A stretch of 64,000 bases of DNA from an uncultured Gluconobacter sp. (lineage in GTDB: Bacteria > Pseudomonadota > Alphaproteobacteria > Acetobacterales > Acetobacteraceae), in contig CALFLO010000077.1 in the NCBI GenBank assembly GCA_937880175.1, forward strand, positions 1 through 64,000, written 5' to 3'. Position numbers and translations under genes: made by a program. Numbering within the stretch: position 1 is the stretch's first letter; each line of letters begins with the position of its first letter. Below, in pieces: positions 43,752 through 52,532 of this stretch. Under the pieces are notes generated by a model, which was not told the origin of the DNA, made no database searches, and worked only from the letters and a program-made list of their open reading frames with translations.

Positions 43752-45547
43752 GAGCGTTCCCGCTTTTCCTCGCTACGGCCCTGATCAGCAGCACGACGCT
43801 CGCCAATGCCGCCCCCCAGGCGCTCAGTTCCGCCCATGATCCGCTGGCTTTCGGCCCGGATCATGTCAGCGCCGGCATGCTGGCGTCCGGTCGTCACGGC
43901 ATGGTGGTCTCGGCCCAGCATCTTGCGTCTGATGCGGGTGCGAAGATCCTTGCGCAGGGCGGCAACGCCGTCGATGCCGCCGTGGCCGTTGGGTATGCTC
44001 TGGCCGTGGTCTATCCCGCAGCCGGCAATATCGGCGGTGGCGGGTTCATGACCCTGCGACTGAAGACGGGCCAGACGGTCTTCATCGATTTCCGTGAGCA
44101 TGCTCCGGGTGCGGCTACGGCCACGATGTATCAGGACGCCTCGGGCAAGGTTATTCCGGGTCTGTCCACGGAAGGCTGGAAAGCTGTGGCCGTTCCGGGC
44201 ACGGTTGCGGGTCTGGATTCCATCCTGCAGAAATGGGGTCACCTGTCGCGCGAGAAGGTCATGGCGCCTGCCATCGCGCTGGCCCGTGACGGCTTTATCC
44301 TGAATCAGGGTGACGCGGACCTTCTGCACACCTCCACGCGCTATTTCCAGCAGGACCCGTATGCCCGCGCGTTCTATCTGCGCGCCGATGGCACGCCGCT
44401 TCAGGCCGGTGACCGTCTGGTGCAGAAGGATCTGGCCAGCTCCCTTGAACTGGTTGCGAAGGAAGGCCCCAAAGCTTTCTATGAAGGTCCGATCGCGAAG
44501 GAAATTATCCGCGCCAGCACGGAGGGTGGCGGTCTGCTCCAGCCTGCCGATTTCACGGCCTATCATGTCCGTCATCTCGAACCGATCCGCTGCACCTATC
44601 GCGGCTATACGATCGACACGGCCCCCCCGCCGAGCGGTGGCGGCGTTGCGCTTTGCGAAATCCTGAACATCCTGTCCGGCTACGACATGCACGCGCTTGG
44701 CCTGCACACCGCGCCGTCTGTTCAGCGTGAAGTCGAAGCCATGCGTCACGCCTATTCGGACCGTCGTGATCTGGGCGATCCGGATTTCGTGCATAATCCC
44801 GTCGAACACCTGATCGACCCGGCCTATGCCTATCAGATCCGTCAGGGCATTCCGACCGATCATGCTCTCGCGTCCAGCACGCTCAGGGCAGGGGAAGCGC
44901 TTCCCGCACCGGTCGCGCAGGCCGCGCCTGACACGCAGGAAAAGCACGAGACGACACAGTTCTCCGTTCTCGATCACGATGGCATGGCCGTTTCCGCGAC
45001 CTACACCCTTAATGGATGGTTCGGTGCGGGCGTGATGGGCGGGCATACTGGCATCTGGATGAATGACGAGATGGACGATTTTTCGTCCAAGCCCGGTGCG
45101 CCCAACATGTTCGGCATCGTCGGTTCGGAAGCGAATGCGATTGCGCCGGGCAAGACGCCCTTGTCCTCCATGTCGCCGTCCATCGTCTCGCGTGATGGCA
45201 GGACCGTGATGGTGATCGGCAGCCCCGGGGGCTCGCGGATCCCGACCATTACGCTCTCCGTCATTCTTGGCGTGATCGATTACGGGCTGGATATCCGTCA
45301 GGCCGTGGACCTGCCGCGAATCCACGAACAGTGGGAGCCGTCGGCCGTCGAACTTGAACCCGGTGCGCTGTCCGATGAGACCATGCAGACCCTGAAGTCC
45401 GAAGGCTATGCCCTGTCCCCGCATCGCCCCTGGGGTGTGGCTGAGGGTATTCTTGCCGATCACCCGAGCCTGTCGGCTGCAAAGACCGGTCTGATCTATG
45501 GTGCGGCCGATCCGCGGCACATGGGCGGTGCGGCTGTCGGAGAGTAA
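43748..45547 (+). CDS. ggt: Gamma-glutamyltransferase (periplasmic)
   Basis: A 599-aa N-terminal nucleophile hydrolase that cleaves gamma-glutamyl bonds, e.g. in glutathione, in the periplasm. A signal peptide (RAFPLFLATALISSTTLANA) is followed by the large subunit (GMVVSAQHLASDAGAKIL, GGNAVDAAVAVGYALAVVYP, GNIGGGGFMTLR). Autoprocessing is expected before T402 in HETTQFSVLDHDG, giving a ~200-aa small subunit with YTLNGWFGAG, the SSMSPSIVSRDG oxyanion region and GSPGGSRIPT. Length is typical. It overlaps map by four bases. Confidence 0.95.
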   Translation: MRAFPLFLATALISSTTLANAAPQALSSAHDPLAFGPDHVSAGMLASGRHGMVVSAQHLASDAGAKILAQGGNAVDAAVAVGYALAVVYPAAGNIGGGGFMTLRLKTGQTVFIDFREHAPGAATATMYQDASGKVIPGLSTEGWKAVAVPGTVAGLDSILQKWGHLSREKVMAPAIALARDGFILNQGDADLLHTSTRYFQQDPYARAFYLRADGTPLQAGDRLVQKDLASSLELVAKEGPKAFYEGPIAKEIIRASTEGGGLLQPADFTAYHVRHLEPIRCTYRGYTIDTAPPPSGGGVALCEILNILSGYDMHALGLHTAPSVQREVEAMRHAYSDRRDLGDPDFVHNPVEHLIDPAYAYQIRQGIPTDHALASSTLRAGEALPAPVAQAAPDTQEKHETTQFSVLDHDGMAVSATYTLNGWFGAGVMGGHTGIWMNDEMDDFSSKPGAPNMFGIVGSEANAIAPGKTPLSSMSPSIVSRDGRTVMVIGSPGGSRIPTITLSVILGVIDYGLDIRQAVDLPRIHEQWEPSAVELEPGALSDETMQTLKSEGYALSPHRPWGVAEGILADHPSLSAAKTGLIYGAADPRHMGGAAVGE

Positions 45548-45583
45548 GGCGGAACAATGAGGGCGCACTCTGATGATTGGGGG

Positions 45584-45611
45584 TTGTCAGACACCCCTCT
45601 CTCCGTGTTAG
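45584..45611 (+). promoter_or_regulatory. Probable sigma70 promoter of the SRP RNA gene
   Basis: TTGTCA (45584-45589) and TGTTAG (45606-45611) are separated by 16 bp and lie eight bases before the predicted 5' end of the SRP RNA. Both hexamers differ from consensus by one or two bases; the placement is the main support. Confidence 0.5.
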
Positions 45612-45618
45612 GAGAGCG

Positions 45619-45718
45619 CCGGGAGGTCGGCTTTGGACGGATACCTTGCCAACCCGGTCAGGTCCGGAAGGAAGCAGCCGCAGTGAGTTTTATCCGGGTT
45701 GAATGTCCGGCCTCCTAC
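45619..45718 (+). ncRNA. ffs: Signal recognition particle RNA, small (4.5S) bacterial type
   Basis: The conserved domain IV is unmistakable: GGTCAGGTCCGGAAGGAAGC at 45656-45675, with the GGAA tetraloop and asymmetric/symmetric internal loops. The outer ends pair: CCGGGAGGTCGG near the 5' end with CCGGCCTCCT near the 3' end. This gives a ~100-nt hairpin that binds Ffh for co-translational targeting. It lies between ggt and dnaX, a conserved position in many proteobacteria. Confidence 0.95.
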
Positions 45719-45813
45719 CTCACACAGATCACCGGACGCGCCGGTTTGTTAAACGCAGCGTCCCGACCGTTATCTGACGGTCCCATCCTCGGTGCTGAGG
45801 GTTCAACACTTCC

Positions 45814-47772
45814 ATGACTGATGACAACGACGCACTCCCCCTGCCGCCCGAAAATGGCGGCGGCTTCTTCGGAGACGCGCCAAAGCCGGAAATGTCTGCC
45901 CCCCCGGCTGCCGAGGCCACGCCCTATCGCGTTCTGGCCCGCAAATACCGCCCGCAGACTTTCGATGATCTGATCGGTCAGGATTCGCTCGTCCGCATCC
46001 TGCGTCGTGCTTTCGAGCTCAAGCGTGTGGCGCATGCTTTCATGCTGACCGGCGTCCGTGGTGTGGGCAAGACGACAACCGCGCGCATTATCGCCCGCGC
46101 CCTGAATTGCATTGGCCCGGACGGCAATGGCGGCCCGACCGCCGATCCCTGTGGCGTCTGCCCCAACTGCACCGCCATCCTCGCCGACCGTCACCCGGAC
46201 GTGCTGGAAATGGATGCCGCCTCTCGCACGGGCGTGGACGATGTGCGCGAAATCATCGAGGCCACGCGCTTCCGCCCGATGCAGGCCCGCATGAAGGTTT
46301 TCATCATCGATGAAGTCCACATGCTCTCACGCAACGCCTTCAACGCGCTGCTCAAGACGCTTGAAGAGCCGCCGCCGCAGGTCACGTTCATTTTCGCCAC
46401 AACCGAGCTGCGCAAGGTTCCGGTCACGGTCCTGTCGCGTTGCCAGCGTTTCGACCTGCGCCGCGTTCCGCAATCCCTTCTGACCGGGCATTTCCACAAT
46501 ATCGCCGTCAAGGAAGGGGCAACCCTTTCCGAAGACGCGCTTGCGCTCATTGCCCGTGCGGCTGACGGCTCCGTGCGTGACGGGCTTTCGCTGCTCGATC
46601 AGGCGATCGCGCAGGGGGCCAGCGACGCGGATGCCGTGGCTGATATGCTCGGTCTGGCGGATCGTGGGCTGGTTTTCGATCTGCTGGACGCCCTGATGGC
46701 TGGCAAGCCTGCCGAGGCGCTGGACCTGACGGATCAGGCCTATGCCCGCGGTGCCGATCTTGGTGTCCTGCTGGCGGATCTTCTGGACCTGCTGCACCTG
46801 ATTTCGCGTCTCAAGGCCATTCCGTCTCTGCGGGAAGGTCGGGATCTGCCGGAAGCCGAGCGCATGCGTGGCGGCCTTCTGGCCGACCGGCTGTCAAATG
46901 CCGTTCTGGGGCGCGCCTGGCAGGTCCTGCTCAAGGGTGTGCAGGAAGTGGAGACCGCTCCGGACCGCCGTCAGGCCGCCGAGATGGTGCTGATCCGCCT
47001 GTGTCATGCCAGCCTGCTGCCCACGCCGGACCGTCTGATCCGCCAGTTGACCGAAGGGGGGCAGGATCTGTCGCTTCCGGCTGGTCCATCTGGCTCAACG
47101 GGGGGCGTCTCGTCTCCTAGTCCGTCCGGCTCGGTCAGCGGTATCGCGTCCGGCAGCGTCAGTGAGACCTCTGGCGGCCCCGCGCCCCGCGCCCATGTCC
47201 GGCTGGTGGCCAATGGGGGCGAGATCATCGAGCCCGGCATCGGGTATGCGGAAGCGCTTCCGGAACCAGAGCCTGAACCCGAGCTTCCGCCCCCGCCGCG
47301 CACATGGCGTGAAATGGTGGCGATGGTGGCGCGTGAGCGTGAGCCTGTCCTGCATGGCCTGCTGCGCAATGCCGTTCATCTCGTGCGCTTCTCGCCGCCA
47401 GACGTGCAGATCCGCGCCGAGGAGCCACTGGCCCGCATCGAACGCCAGCTCCAGAAACTGCTGGACCGCGTCTATCCCGGCCAGTGGCGCGTCAGTGCCT
47501 CGACTGCTCCGGGTGAGCCGACGCTGGATGAGCAGGGGGCCGAGGTCGTGGCCCTCAATCAGGCTTCGGTGGAGCAGCATCCGCTGGTTCTGGCCATCCT
47601 GAAAACCTTTCCGGGTGCGAAGATCGGGGACGTGCAGGATCATTCCCTTGATGAATACGGTCTGCCGCCGGAAATCACGGTGCCGCTGACCGATGATGAG
47701 CCGCCCGATCTGGAATTCGCGCCACTGGATGCCGATTTCCTTGATGAAGACGATCTGAACCTGAACCGATAG
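45814..47772 (+). CDS. dnaX: DNA polymerase III subunit tau/gamma
   Basis: A 652-aa clamp-loader ATPase of the replisome. Walker A GVRGVGKTTTARIIARALN; zinc-binding cysteines in CGVCPNCTAI; Walker B/DEAD-like FIIDEVHMLSRNAFNAL; SRC motif VLSRCQRFDLRRV; then domain III and a Ser/Gly/Pro-rich linker (about 420-475). The C terminus is acidic. I see no obvious A-rich slippery site, so separate gamma and tau forms by frameshift are not supported. Start ATG at 45814 lies 95 bp after the SRP RNA. Confidence 0.96.
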   Translation: MTDDNDALPLPPENGGGFFGDAPKPEMSAPPAAEATPYRVLARKYRPQTFDDLIGQDSLVRILRRAFELKRVAHAFMLTGVRGVGKTTTARIIARALNCIGPDGNGGPTADPCGVCPNCTAILADRHPDVLEMDAASRTGVDDVREIIEATRFRPMQARMKVFIIDEVHMLSRNAFNALLKTLEEPPPQVTFIFATTELRKVPVTVLSRCQRFDLRRVPQSLLTGHFHNIAVKEGATLSEDALALIARAADGSVRDGLSLLDQAIAQGASDADAVADMLGLADRGLVFDLLDALMAGKPAEALDLTDQAYARGADLGVLLADLLDLLHLISRLKAIPSLREGRDLPEAERMRGGLLADRLSNAVLGRAWQVLLKGVQEVETAPDRRQAAEMVLIRLCHASLLPTPDRLIRQLTEGGQDLSLPAGPSGSTGGVSSPSPSGSVSGIASGSVSETSGGPAPRAHVRLVANGGEIIEPGIGYAEALPEPEPEPELPPPPRTWREMVAMVAREREPVLHGLLRNAVHLVRFSPPDVQIRAEEPLARIERQLQKLLDRVYPGQWRVSASTAPGEPTLDEQGAEVVALNQASVEQHPLVLAILKTFPGAKIGDVQDHSLDEYGLPPEITVPLTDDEPPDLEFAPLDADFLDEDDLNLNR

Positions 47773-47782
47773 GACGATACCG

Positions 47783-48106
47783 ATGAAGAACCTTGCCGGA
47801 CTGATGAAGCAGGCCAGCCAGATGCAGGCCAAGATGGAAGCCGCCCAGAGCAGTCTGGCTTCTCTCATTGTCGAAGGCTCCGCCGGTGCCGGTCTGGTGA
47901 CGGTCAAGTTGACGGGAAAGGGCGAGATGCGCGATCTGAAGATCGATCCGCAGCTGGCGGACCCGAGCGATATCGAAACGCTTCAGGACCTGATCGTTGC
48001 GGCCTATACGGACGCCAAGACCAAGGCTGAAGCTGCAAGCTCCGAAGCCATGCGGGACGTGACCGGCGGCCTCGACCTCCCGGCCGGTCTGAAGCTGCCG
48101 TTCTGA
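47783..48106 (+). CDS. YbaB/EbfC family nucleoid-associated protein
   Basis: A 107-aa small DNA-binding protein of the YbaB/EbfC family that compacts or organises DNA. The N-terminal helix MKNLAGLMKQASQMQAKMEA, the central VEGSAGAGLVTVKLTGKGEM and the DLIVAAYTDAKTKAE helix match. It lies 10 bp after dnaX and 54 bp before recR in the conserved dnaX-ybaB-recR order. Confidence 0.95.
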   Translation: MKNLAGLMKQASQMQAKMEAAQSSLASLIVEGSAGAGLVTVKLTGKGEMRDLKIDPQLADPSDIETLQDLIVAAYTDAKTKAEAASSEAMRDVTGGLDLPAGLKLPF

Positions 48107-48160
48107 TCCGGTTTTTCTGTCCTCAGATTTCCTGACCCGGTTGACGGAGACATCCCGCCC

Positions 48161-48757
48161 ATGATGGGTCACGGAGACATCGACCAGCTGATTACCCTGC
48201 TCGCGCGCCTGCCGGGACTGGGACCACGCTCGGCCCGTCGGGCTGCGCTGGCTCTTCTGCGTCAGCCGGAAAGCCGGATGCTGCCGCTCGCCCATCTGAT
48301 GGAGCGCGCGGCTACGAGCGTGAAGACCTGCACCCTGTGCGGCAATCTCGATACGGTCGATCCATGCCATATCTGCACGGATGCCGGGCGGGACCGGGGT
48401 CTGATCTGCGTGGTCGAGACCGTGGGTGATCTCTGGGCGCTGGAGCGCGCGGGCGTCCATCGCGGTGTTTATCAGGTTCTGGGGGGTACTCTGTCTGCTC
48501 TGGCGGGGCTTGGACCGGATGATCTGAATGTCCGCCCGCTGTTCGAGCGGATCGAGGAAGGCGGGGTGTGGGAAGTCATCCTTGCCCTGAGCGCCACCGT
48601 CGAGGGTGCGACGACCGCGCACTGGCTTCAGGAGCGTCTGTTGCCCACAGGGATCACCGTCACGCGCGTCGGGCATGGTGTGCCTATGGGCGGCGCGCTG
48701 GACGTGCTGGATGACGGCACGCTGGCCGCGGCTCTTACGGCACGCCGGTCTCTCTGA
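48161..48757 (+). CDS. recR: Recombination mediator protein RecR
   Basis: A 198-aa RecR that acts with RecO/RecF in RecA loading. The helix-hairpin-helix LLARLPGLGPRSARRAALAL, the C4 zinc finger CTLCGNLDTVDPCHIC, the Toprim core LICVVETVGDLWALERAG and the Walker-like C-terminal region are present. Length is standard. It ends two bases before the next gene's ATG. Confidence 0.96.
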   Translation: MMGHGDIDQLITLLARLPGLGPRSARRAALALLRQPESRMLPLAHLMERAATSVKTCTLCGNLDTVDPCHICTDAGRDRGLICVVETVGDLWALERAGVHRGVYQVLGGTLSALAGLGPDDLNVRPLFERIEEGGVWEVILALSATVEGATTAHWLQERLLPTGITVTRVGHGVPMGGALDVLDDGTLAAALTARRSL

Positions 48758-48759
48758 CC

Positions 48760-49518
48760 ATGGTGCCGTCCTTCCGGATTTCGCCGCGCGTTCCGCGTGT
48801 CGCCCTCGTCACGGGAAGCGCGCGCCGTATCGGTGCGGCTCTCGTGGAAATGCTGGCGGGGCAGGGATTCGCGGTCGCTATTCATTGCCGGGACAGCACA
48901 GGTGAGGCCGAGGCCCTGCTGGAGCGGATCGGCAACAAGGGCTGCGTCTTGCAGGCGGATCTGCAACGTGAAGAGGACGTCGAAGCTCTGCTGCCGCGTG
49001 TTGAGGCTGCGCTCGGGCCGGTTGGTATTCTGATCAACAATGCCTCCGCCTTCATTCGCGACGAGATGGGCAGCGTGACCCGCGAAAGCTGGGACCTGCA
49101 TCTGGAAACCAATCTGCGCGCACCCTTTGTCCTCTCGCAGGCCATGGCGCAGGCGCTTCCTGACGGGGCCGAGGGGCTGATCCTGAACATGCTGGACCAG
49201 CGGGTCTGGAACCTGACCCCGCATTTCGTCAGCTACACACTGTCCCGCACGGGATTATGGACCCTGACGCAGACCATGGCTCTCGCGCTTGCGCCACGGG
49301 TGCGGGTGAACGCGATCGGTCCCGGCCCGGTCCTGCCGGCTGTGCGTCAGAGCCAGGAGCATTTTGACAGCATGTGCGCCCGGACACCCCTGCAACACGG
49401 ATCCTCGCCTGAGGAAATCGCCCAGGCCGCCCTCGCGCTGTTCGCTCTGCCGTCCGTAACGGGGCAGATGCTGGCACTCGACGGCGGCCAGCATCTGAAC
49501 TGGTCGCCCGCGTCCTGA
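48760..49518 (+). CDS. Short-chain dehydrogenase/reductase, pteridine reductase/FolM-like
   Basis: A 252-aa SDR. The nucleotide-binding motif is VTGSARRIGAAL (TGxxxRIG, as in PTR1 and FolM), followed by LINNASAFIRDEM. The catalytic positions are unusual: Asp146 stands where most SDRs have Ser, which is typical of pteridine reductases, but the YxxxK pair reads Y159-T-L-S-R163, with Arg in place of Lys. NAIGPGPVLP and GQMLALDGGQHLNW complete the fold. By the TGxxxRIG motif and Asp it may reduce dihydromonapterin or dihydrofolate; with Arg163, activity is uncertain. It follows recR by two bases. Confidence 0.82.
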   Translation: MVPSFRISPRVPRVALVTGSARRIGAALVEMLAGQGFAVAIHCRDSTGEAEALLERIGNKGCVLQADLQREEDVEALLPRVEAALGPVGILINNASAFIRDEMGSVTRESWDLHLETNLRAPFVLSQAMAQALPDGAEGLILNMLDQRVWNLTPHFVSYTLSRTGLWTLTQTMALALAPRVRVNAIGPGPVLPAVRQSQEHFDSMCARTPLQHGSSPEEIAQAALALFALPSVTGQMLALDGGQHLNWSPAS

Positions 49519-49522
49519 AATC

Positions 49523-50116
49523 TCAGGGGCGGATTGCGGCCGGAAGATAGTCTTCCACAACCAGCGAAATCGGTGCGTCATCACTGCCGCGACGCAGAAG
49601 TGCGCGGTTTTCCAGAACGATTCCCGAAGCCGCGCCCGGGAATCGGGTCTCAAGTTTCTGGCGTCGGAAAGCCGTCTGCTGCACGGCGCGTCCGAATGGC
49701 GTGTCGGTTTGTTCCAGCAGGGTGTTCATGGCGGGGGAGAGCCGCTCGGGCACATACCAGTTCCAGGCGTCCGACAGCACGGTTTCACCGCAGAGTAGGC
49801 GGACATGGCGCGTTGTGACCTGATGGGTCTCGCTGACCTGCAACAATGTCAGGATGTCTTCCGTCACCGGCCGGTCCACGCTCAGGCGCAGCACGCGGAT
49901 CGGGGAGGGGCAGCGGGCCTGAAGCGCCGCCGTTGCGCTGGGCTGGCTGTCGAGCCGGGCCCTGAATGCGCGAACGGCTGCGCTGTCCGGGGCGAAAACG
50001 CCTTCCGGATCAGAACAGCCGCTCATCAGTGCCGCCATGAAAACAGCGCAGAGGACCCTGGTGACAACCTTAGTGGTCGTCGCGGTCGTCCTTGTCGTTT
50101 GGCACTTCGATGTCAT
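49523..50116 (-). CDS. Putative lipoprotein of unknown function
   Basis: A 197-aa probable lipoprotein. A basic/Thr-rich N-terminal stretch is followed by a hydrophobic segment and lipobox (VLCAVFMAALMSGCSD; lipidated Cys about residue 34). The mature part (LQARCPSPIRVLRLSVDRPV, QVTTRHVRLLCGETVLSDAW, FRRQKLETRFPGAASGIVLE) has no family I recognise. The in-frame ATG at 50116 is the only start that supplies a normal signal peptide, and it makes the gene overlap the upstream zinc-ribbon gene by 47 bp; ATG at 50038 would leave only seven residues before the Cys. The 3' end is convergent with the SDR gene. Confidence 0.6.
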   Translation of the reverse strand: MTSKCQTTRTTATTTKVVTRVLCAVFMAALMSGCSDPEGVFAPDSAAVRAFRARLDSQPSATAALQARCPSPIRVLRLSVDRPVTEDILTLLQVSETHQVTTRHVRLLCGETVLSDAWNWYVPERLSPAMNTLLEQTDTPFGRAVQQTAFRRQKLETRFPGAASGIVLENRALLRRGSDDAPISLVVEDYLPAAIRP

Positions 50117-50399
50117 TGCTGAGATCGTCGTCGTCGTCGTCCAGATCATCGTCCGGAGCGATCACATCATCGTCGTCCTCGTCTTCGGCGACTTCCAGAT
50201 CCACTTCGTCCTCAAGCTCTGCGGCCTTGGGCTTGGGATCCTTCTCTTCGGGCAGCGGAACTTCGCTGCGCTTGAGACGGGAATCGTCCGGCTGCGTCGT
50301 GCCGCATTTCGGGCACACCGCAGGGATGCGGTTCAGGTCATAGAAGCGGGCGCTGCATTCAACGCATGTCCGTTTCAGACCAAGTTCGGGTTTTGCCAT
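50070..50399 (-). CDS. TIGR02300-type zinc-ribbon protein with acidic tail
   Basis: A 109-aa protein common in alphaproteobacteria and of unknown role. The N-terminal zinc ribbon is MAKPELGLKRTCVECSARFY followed by PAVCPKCGT (two CxxC pairs). The C-terminal half (about 63-109) is almost wholly Asp/Glu (DDDD runs), so the protein is strongly acidic. The minus-strand ATG at 50399 begins at the conserved MAKPELG; the longer reading is antisense to aroA. The 3' end overlaps the start of the lipoprotein gene, with a different reading frame. Confidence 0.88.
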   Translation of the reverse strand: MAKPELGLKRTCVECSARFYDLNRIPAVCPKCGTTQPDDSRLKRSEVPLPEEKDPKPKAAELEDEVDLEVAEDEDDDDVIAPDDDLDDDDDDLSNDIEVPNDKDDRDDH

Positions 50400-50571
50400 T
50401 GTGCGGAGCCTGCTAATGCCTCGAATAAGGAACGCGGCCATGCCAGCTTGCGCGCGCCCTGTCAAATCCCGCAGTATGATTCCTGACAGTTTTCTGGCGC
50501 ATGACTGCGCCGCCTGCGCATGATTCACGAGGTGATTGACAGGTGCGGGACACCCCAGCAAGAACATCACC

Positions 50572-51900
50572 ATGCAAGTCTCGCGCCCCCTGACCGTCTC
50601 CGCGTCCCCCAAGGGACTTTCCGGCCGCACCCGTGTTCCGGGTGACAAATCCATCAGCCACCGCTCGCTGATGCTCGCCGCCCTCGCCTCCGGCCGCACG
50701 TATGTGACCGGCCTGCTTGAGGGCGAAGACGTGTTGCGGACGGCGGACGCCATGCGCGCACTCGGCGCCACCATCACGCGTGAGGGCGCGGACTGGATCA
50801 TCGAGGGGCGCGGTGTGGGCGCGCTGACCGAGCCTGCGGATGTACTGGACATGGGCAATTCCGGCACGGCCGCGCGCCTGCTGTCCGGCATCCTGTCGTC
50901 CCATGCCTTCAACAGCGTCATGACGGGTGATGCCTCCCTGCGCTCACGTCCGATGCGCCGCGTGACAGCTCCTCTGGCGGCCAATGGCGCCGAATTCCTG
51001 ACCCGCGAGGGGGGACGCCTGCCGATGGCCGTCCGTGGCACGGGCGAGGCAAAGCCGATCGAATATCGTCTCCCGGTTGCGTCCGCGCAGGTCAAATCCG
51101 CCATCCTGCTGGCCGGTCTGAACGCCCATGGCACGACGGTCGTGGAAGAGCCTGTTGCCACGCGGGATCATACGGAAAACATGCTCCGCCATTTTGGTGT
51201 TGAAGTGGATGTCTCCCGCCTTGATGCCAGCGGACGCCGAATCGCCCTGACCGGCCCGGTCCGCATGACGGCCCGTGACGTGATCGTTCCCGGCGATCCG
51301 TCCTCCGCAGCTTTCCCGATCGTCGCGGCCCTGCTGGTGCCGGGCTCGGATATCTGGATCGAGGGCGTGGGTCTCAATCCGTTACGGACGGGTCTGTTCA
51401 CGACGCTGATCGAAATGGGCGCGAGCCTCTCCATCGAGAACGAGCGCGTCGAAGGCGGTGAGCCGGTCGGCGATCTGCATGTGCGTTACAGTCAACTCCA
51501 AGGCGTGGATGTTCCGCCCGAGCGCGCGCCGTCCATGATTGACGAATATCCGGTTCTCGCCGTGGCCTGCGCGTTCGCCGAGGGTGCGTCCCGTCTGCGT
51601 GGTCTGGAAGAGCTGCGCGTGAAGGAAAGCGACCGTCTGGCCTCCACGGTGGCCCTCCTGAACGTGAACGGCGCCGAAACCGAGGTGATCGGCGACGATC
51701 TCATAGTGAAGGGCCGCAGCGTTCCGCTCGGCGGCGGCACGGTCCAGACCCATATGGATCACCGTCTGGCCATGAGTGCTGTTGTGCTCGGTCTGGCTGC
51801 CCAGAAGCCCGTGAGCGTGGACGACACCGCCTTCATCGAAACCAGTTTCCCGGGTTTTGTGGACCTGATGAACGCCCTCGGCGCAGGACTGGTGGCGTGA
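50572..51900 (+). CDS. aroA: 3-phosphoshikimate 1-carboxyvinyltransferase (EPSP synthase, class II-like)
   Basis: A 442-aa EPSP synthase of the shikimate pathway. Class II features, as in Agrobacterium CP4, are seen: RVPGDKSISHRSLMLAALAS, VTGLLEGEDV, SAQVKSAILLAGLNAHG, RDHTENMLRHFGV, RAPSMIDEYPVLAVACAFAE and GLEELRVKESDRL. In the loop that binds PEP the sequence is MGNSGTAARL with Gly98, as in class I enzymes, where CP4 has Ala. The ATG at 50572 lacks a strong Shine-Dalgarno. It overlaps cmk (GTGA) and leads the aroA-cmk-rpsA array. Confidence 0.96.
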   Translation: MQVSRPLTVSASPKGLSGRTRVPGDKSISHRSLMLAALASGRTYVTGLLEGEDVLRTADAMRALGATITREGADWIIEGRGVGALTEPADVLDMGNSGTAARLLSGILSSHAFNSVMTGDASLRSRPMRRVTAPLAANGAEFLTREGGRLPMAVRGTGEAKPIEYRLPVASAQVKSAILLAGLNAHGTTVVEEPVATRDHTENMLRHFGVEVDVSRLDASGRRIALTGPVRMTARDVIVPGDPSSAAFPIVAALLVPGSDIWIEGVGLNPLRTGLFTTLIEMGASLSIENERVEGGEPVGDLHVRYSQLQGVDVPPERAPSMIDEYPVLAVACAFAEGASRLRGLEELRVKESDRLASTVALLNVNGAETEVIGDDLIVKGRSVPLGGGTVQTHMDHRLAMSAVVLGLAAQKPVSVDDTAFIETSFPGFVDLMNALGAGLVA

Positions 51901-52532
51901 CAGGTCGTCCGCTGGTCATTGCCGTTGATGGTCCGGCCGCGGCCGGTAAGGGCACGCTCGCCAAGGCGCTCGCCGCGAAGCTGGGCCTGCCCTATCTCGA
52001 CACCGGCCTGCTGTATCGCGCCGTGGCCCGCCGGATGGTGAATGCCGGTCTGGACCCGGCGGGGGATGCCTCCGCCGAAGCGCAGGCCCTGCAGCAGGCC
52101 GATCTGGCCCGCACGGATCTGCGCGTTCCCGAGATTGACCGTGGGGCTTCTCTCGTGGCCGCGCAGCCTGACGTTCGTGCGGCGCTGCTCGAACGTCAGC
52201 GGGTTTTCGCGTCCGAAACGGGTGCGGTCGTCGATGGGCGGGACATTGGCACCGTCGTGTTCCCCGATGCGGATGTGAAGTTTTTCATTGCGGCGTCCCC
52301 CCGTACCCGCGCCCTGCGCCGCCACCATCAGGTCCAGGGAGAGACTCCGCTGGAAGGCGCTGCGCTGGAGGCTGCGGTGGCTGAGCTCATGGCGCGGGAC
52401 GAGCGCGACTCATCGCGTGAAACTGCCCCACTGGTTCAGGCCCCCGACGCGGTGCTGATCGAGACCGATACGCTTTCCGCCGCCGAGGTCCTTGATAAAG
52501 CCTGTGAAACCGTGGCCCTGCGGCGCGCGTGA
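51897..52532 (+). CDS. cmk: Cytidylate kinase
   Basis: A 211-aa (d)CMP kinase. The P-loop is IAVDGPAAAGKGTLAKALA near the N terminus; YLDTGLLYRAVARRM and the DGRDIGTVVFPDADVKFFI segment are conserved; the lid region has RRHHQVQGE and RDERDSSRETAPL. The start is a GTG that overlaps the aroA stop codon, indicating translational coupling. Length fits the short bacterial Cmk class. Confidence 0.96.
   Translation: MTGRPLVIAVDGPAAAGKGTLAKALAAKLGLPYLDTGLLYRAVARRMVNAGLDPAGDASAEAQALQQADLARTDLRVPEIDRGASLVAAQPDVRAALLERQRVFASETGAVVDGRDIGTVVFPDADVKFFIAASPRTRALRRHHQVQGETPLEGAALEAAVAELMARDERDSSRETAPLVQAPDAVLIETDTLSAAEVLDKACETVALRRA

Noticed and set aside
45557..45817. 86-codon open frame across the ggt-dnaX gap
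   Set aside because: It runs through the SRP RNA sequence, whose conserved core explains the interval.
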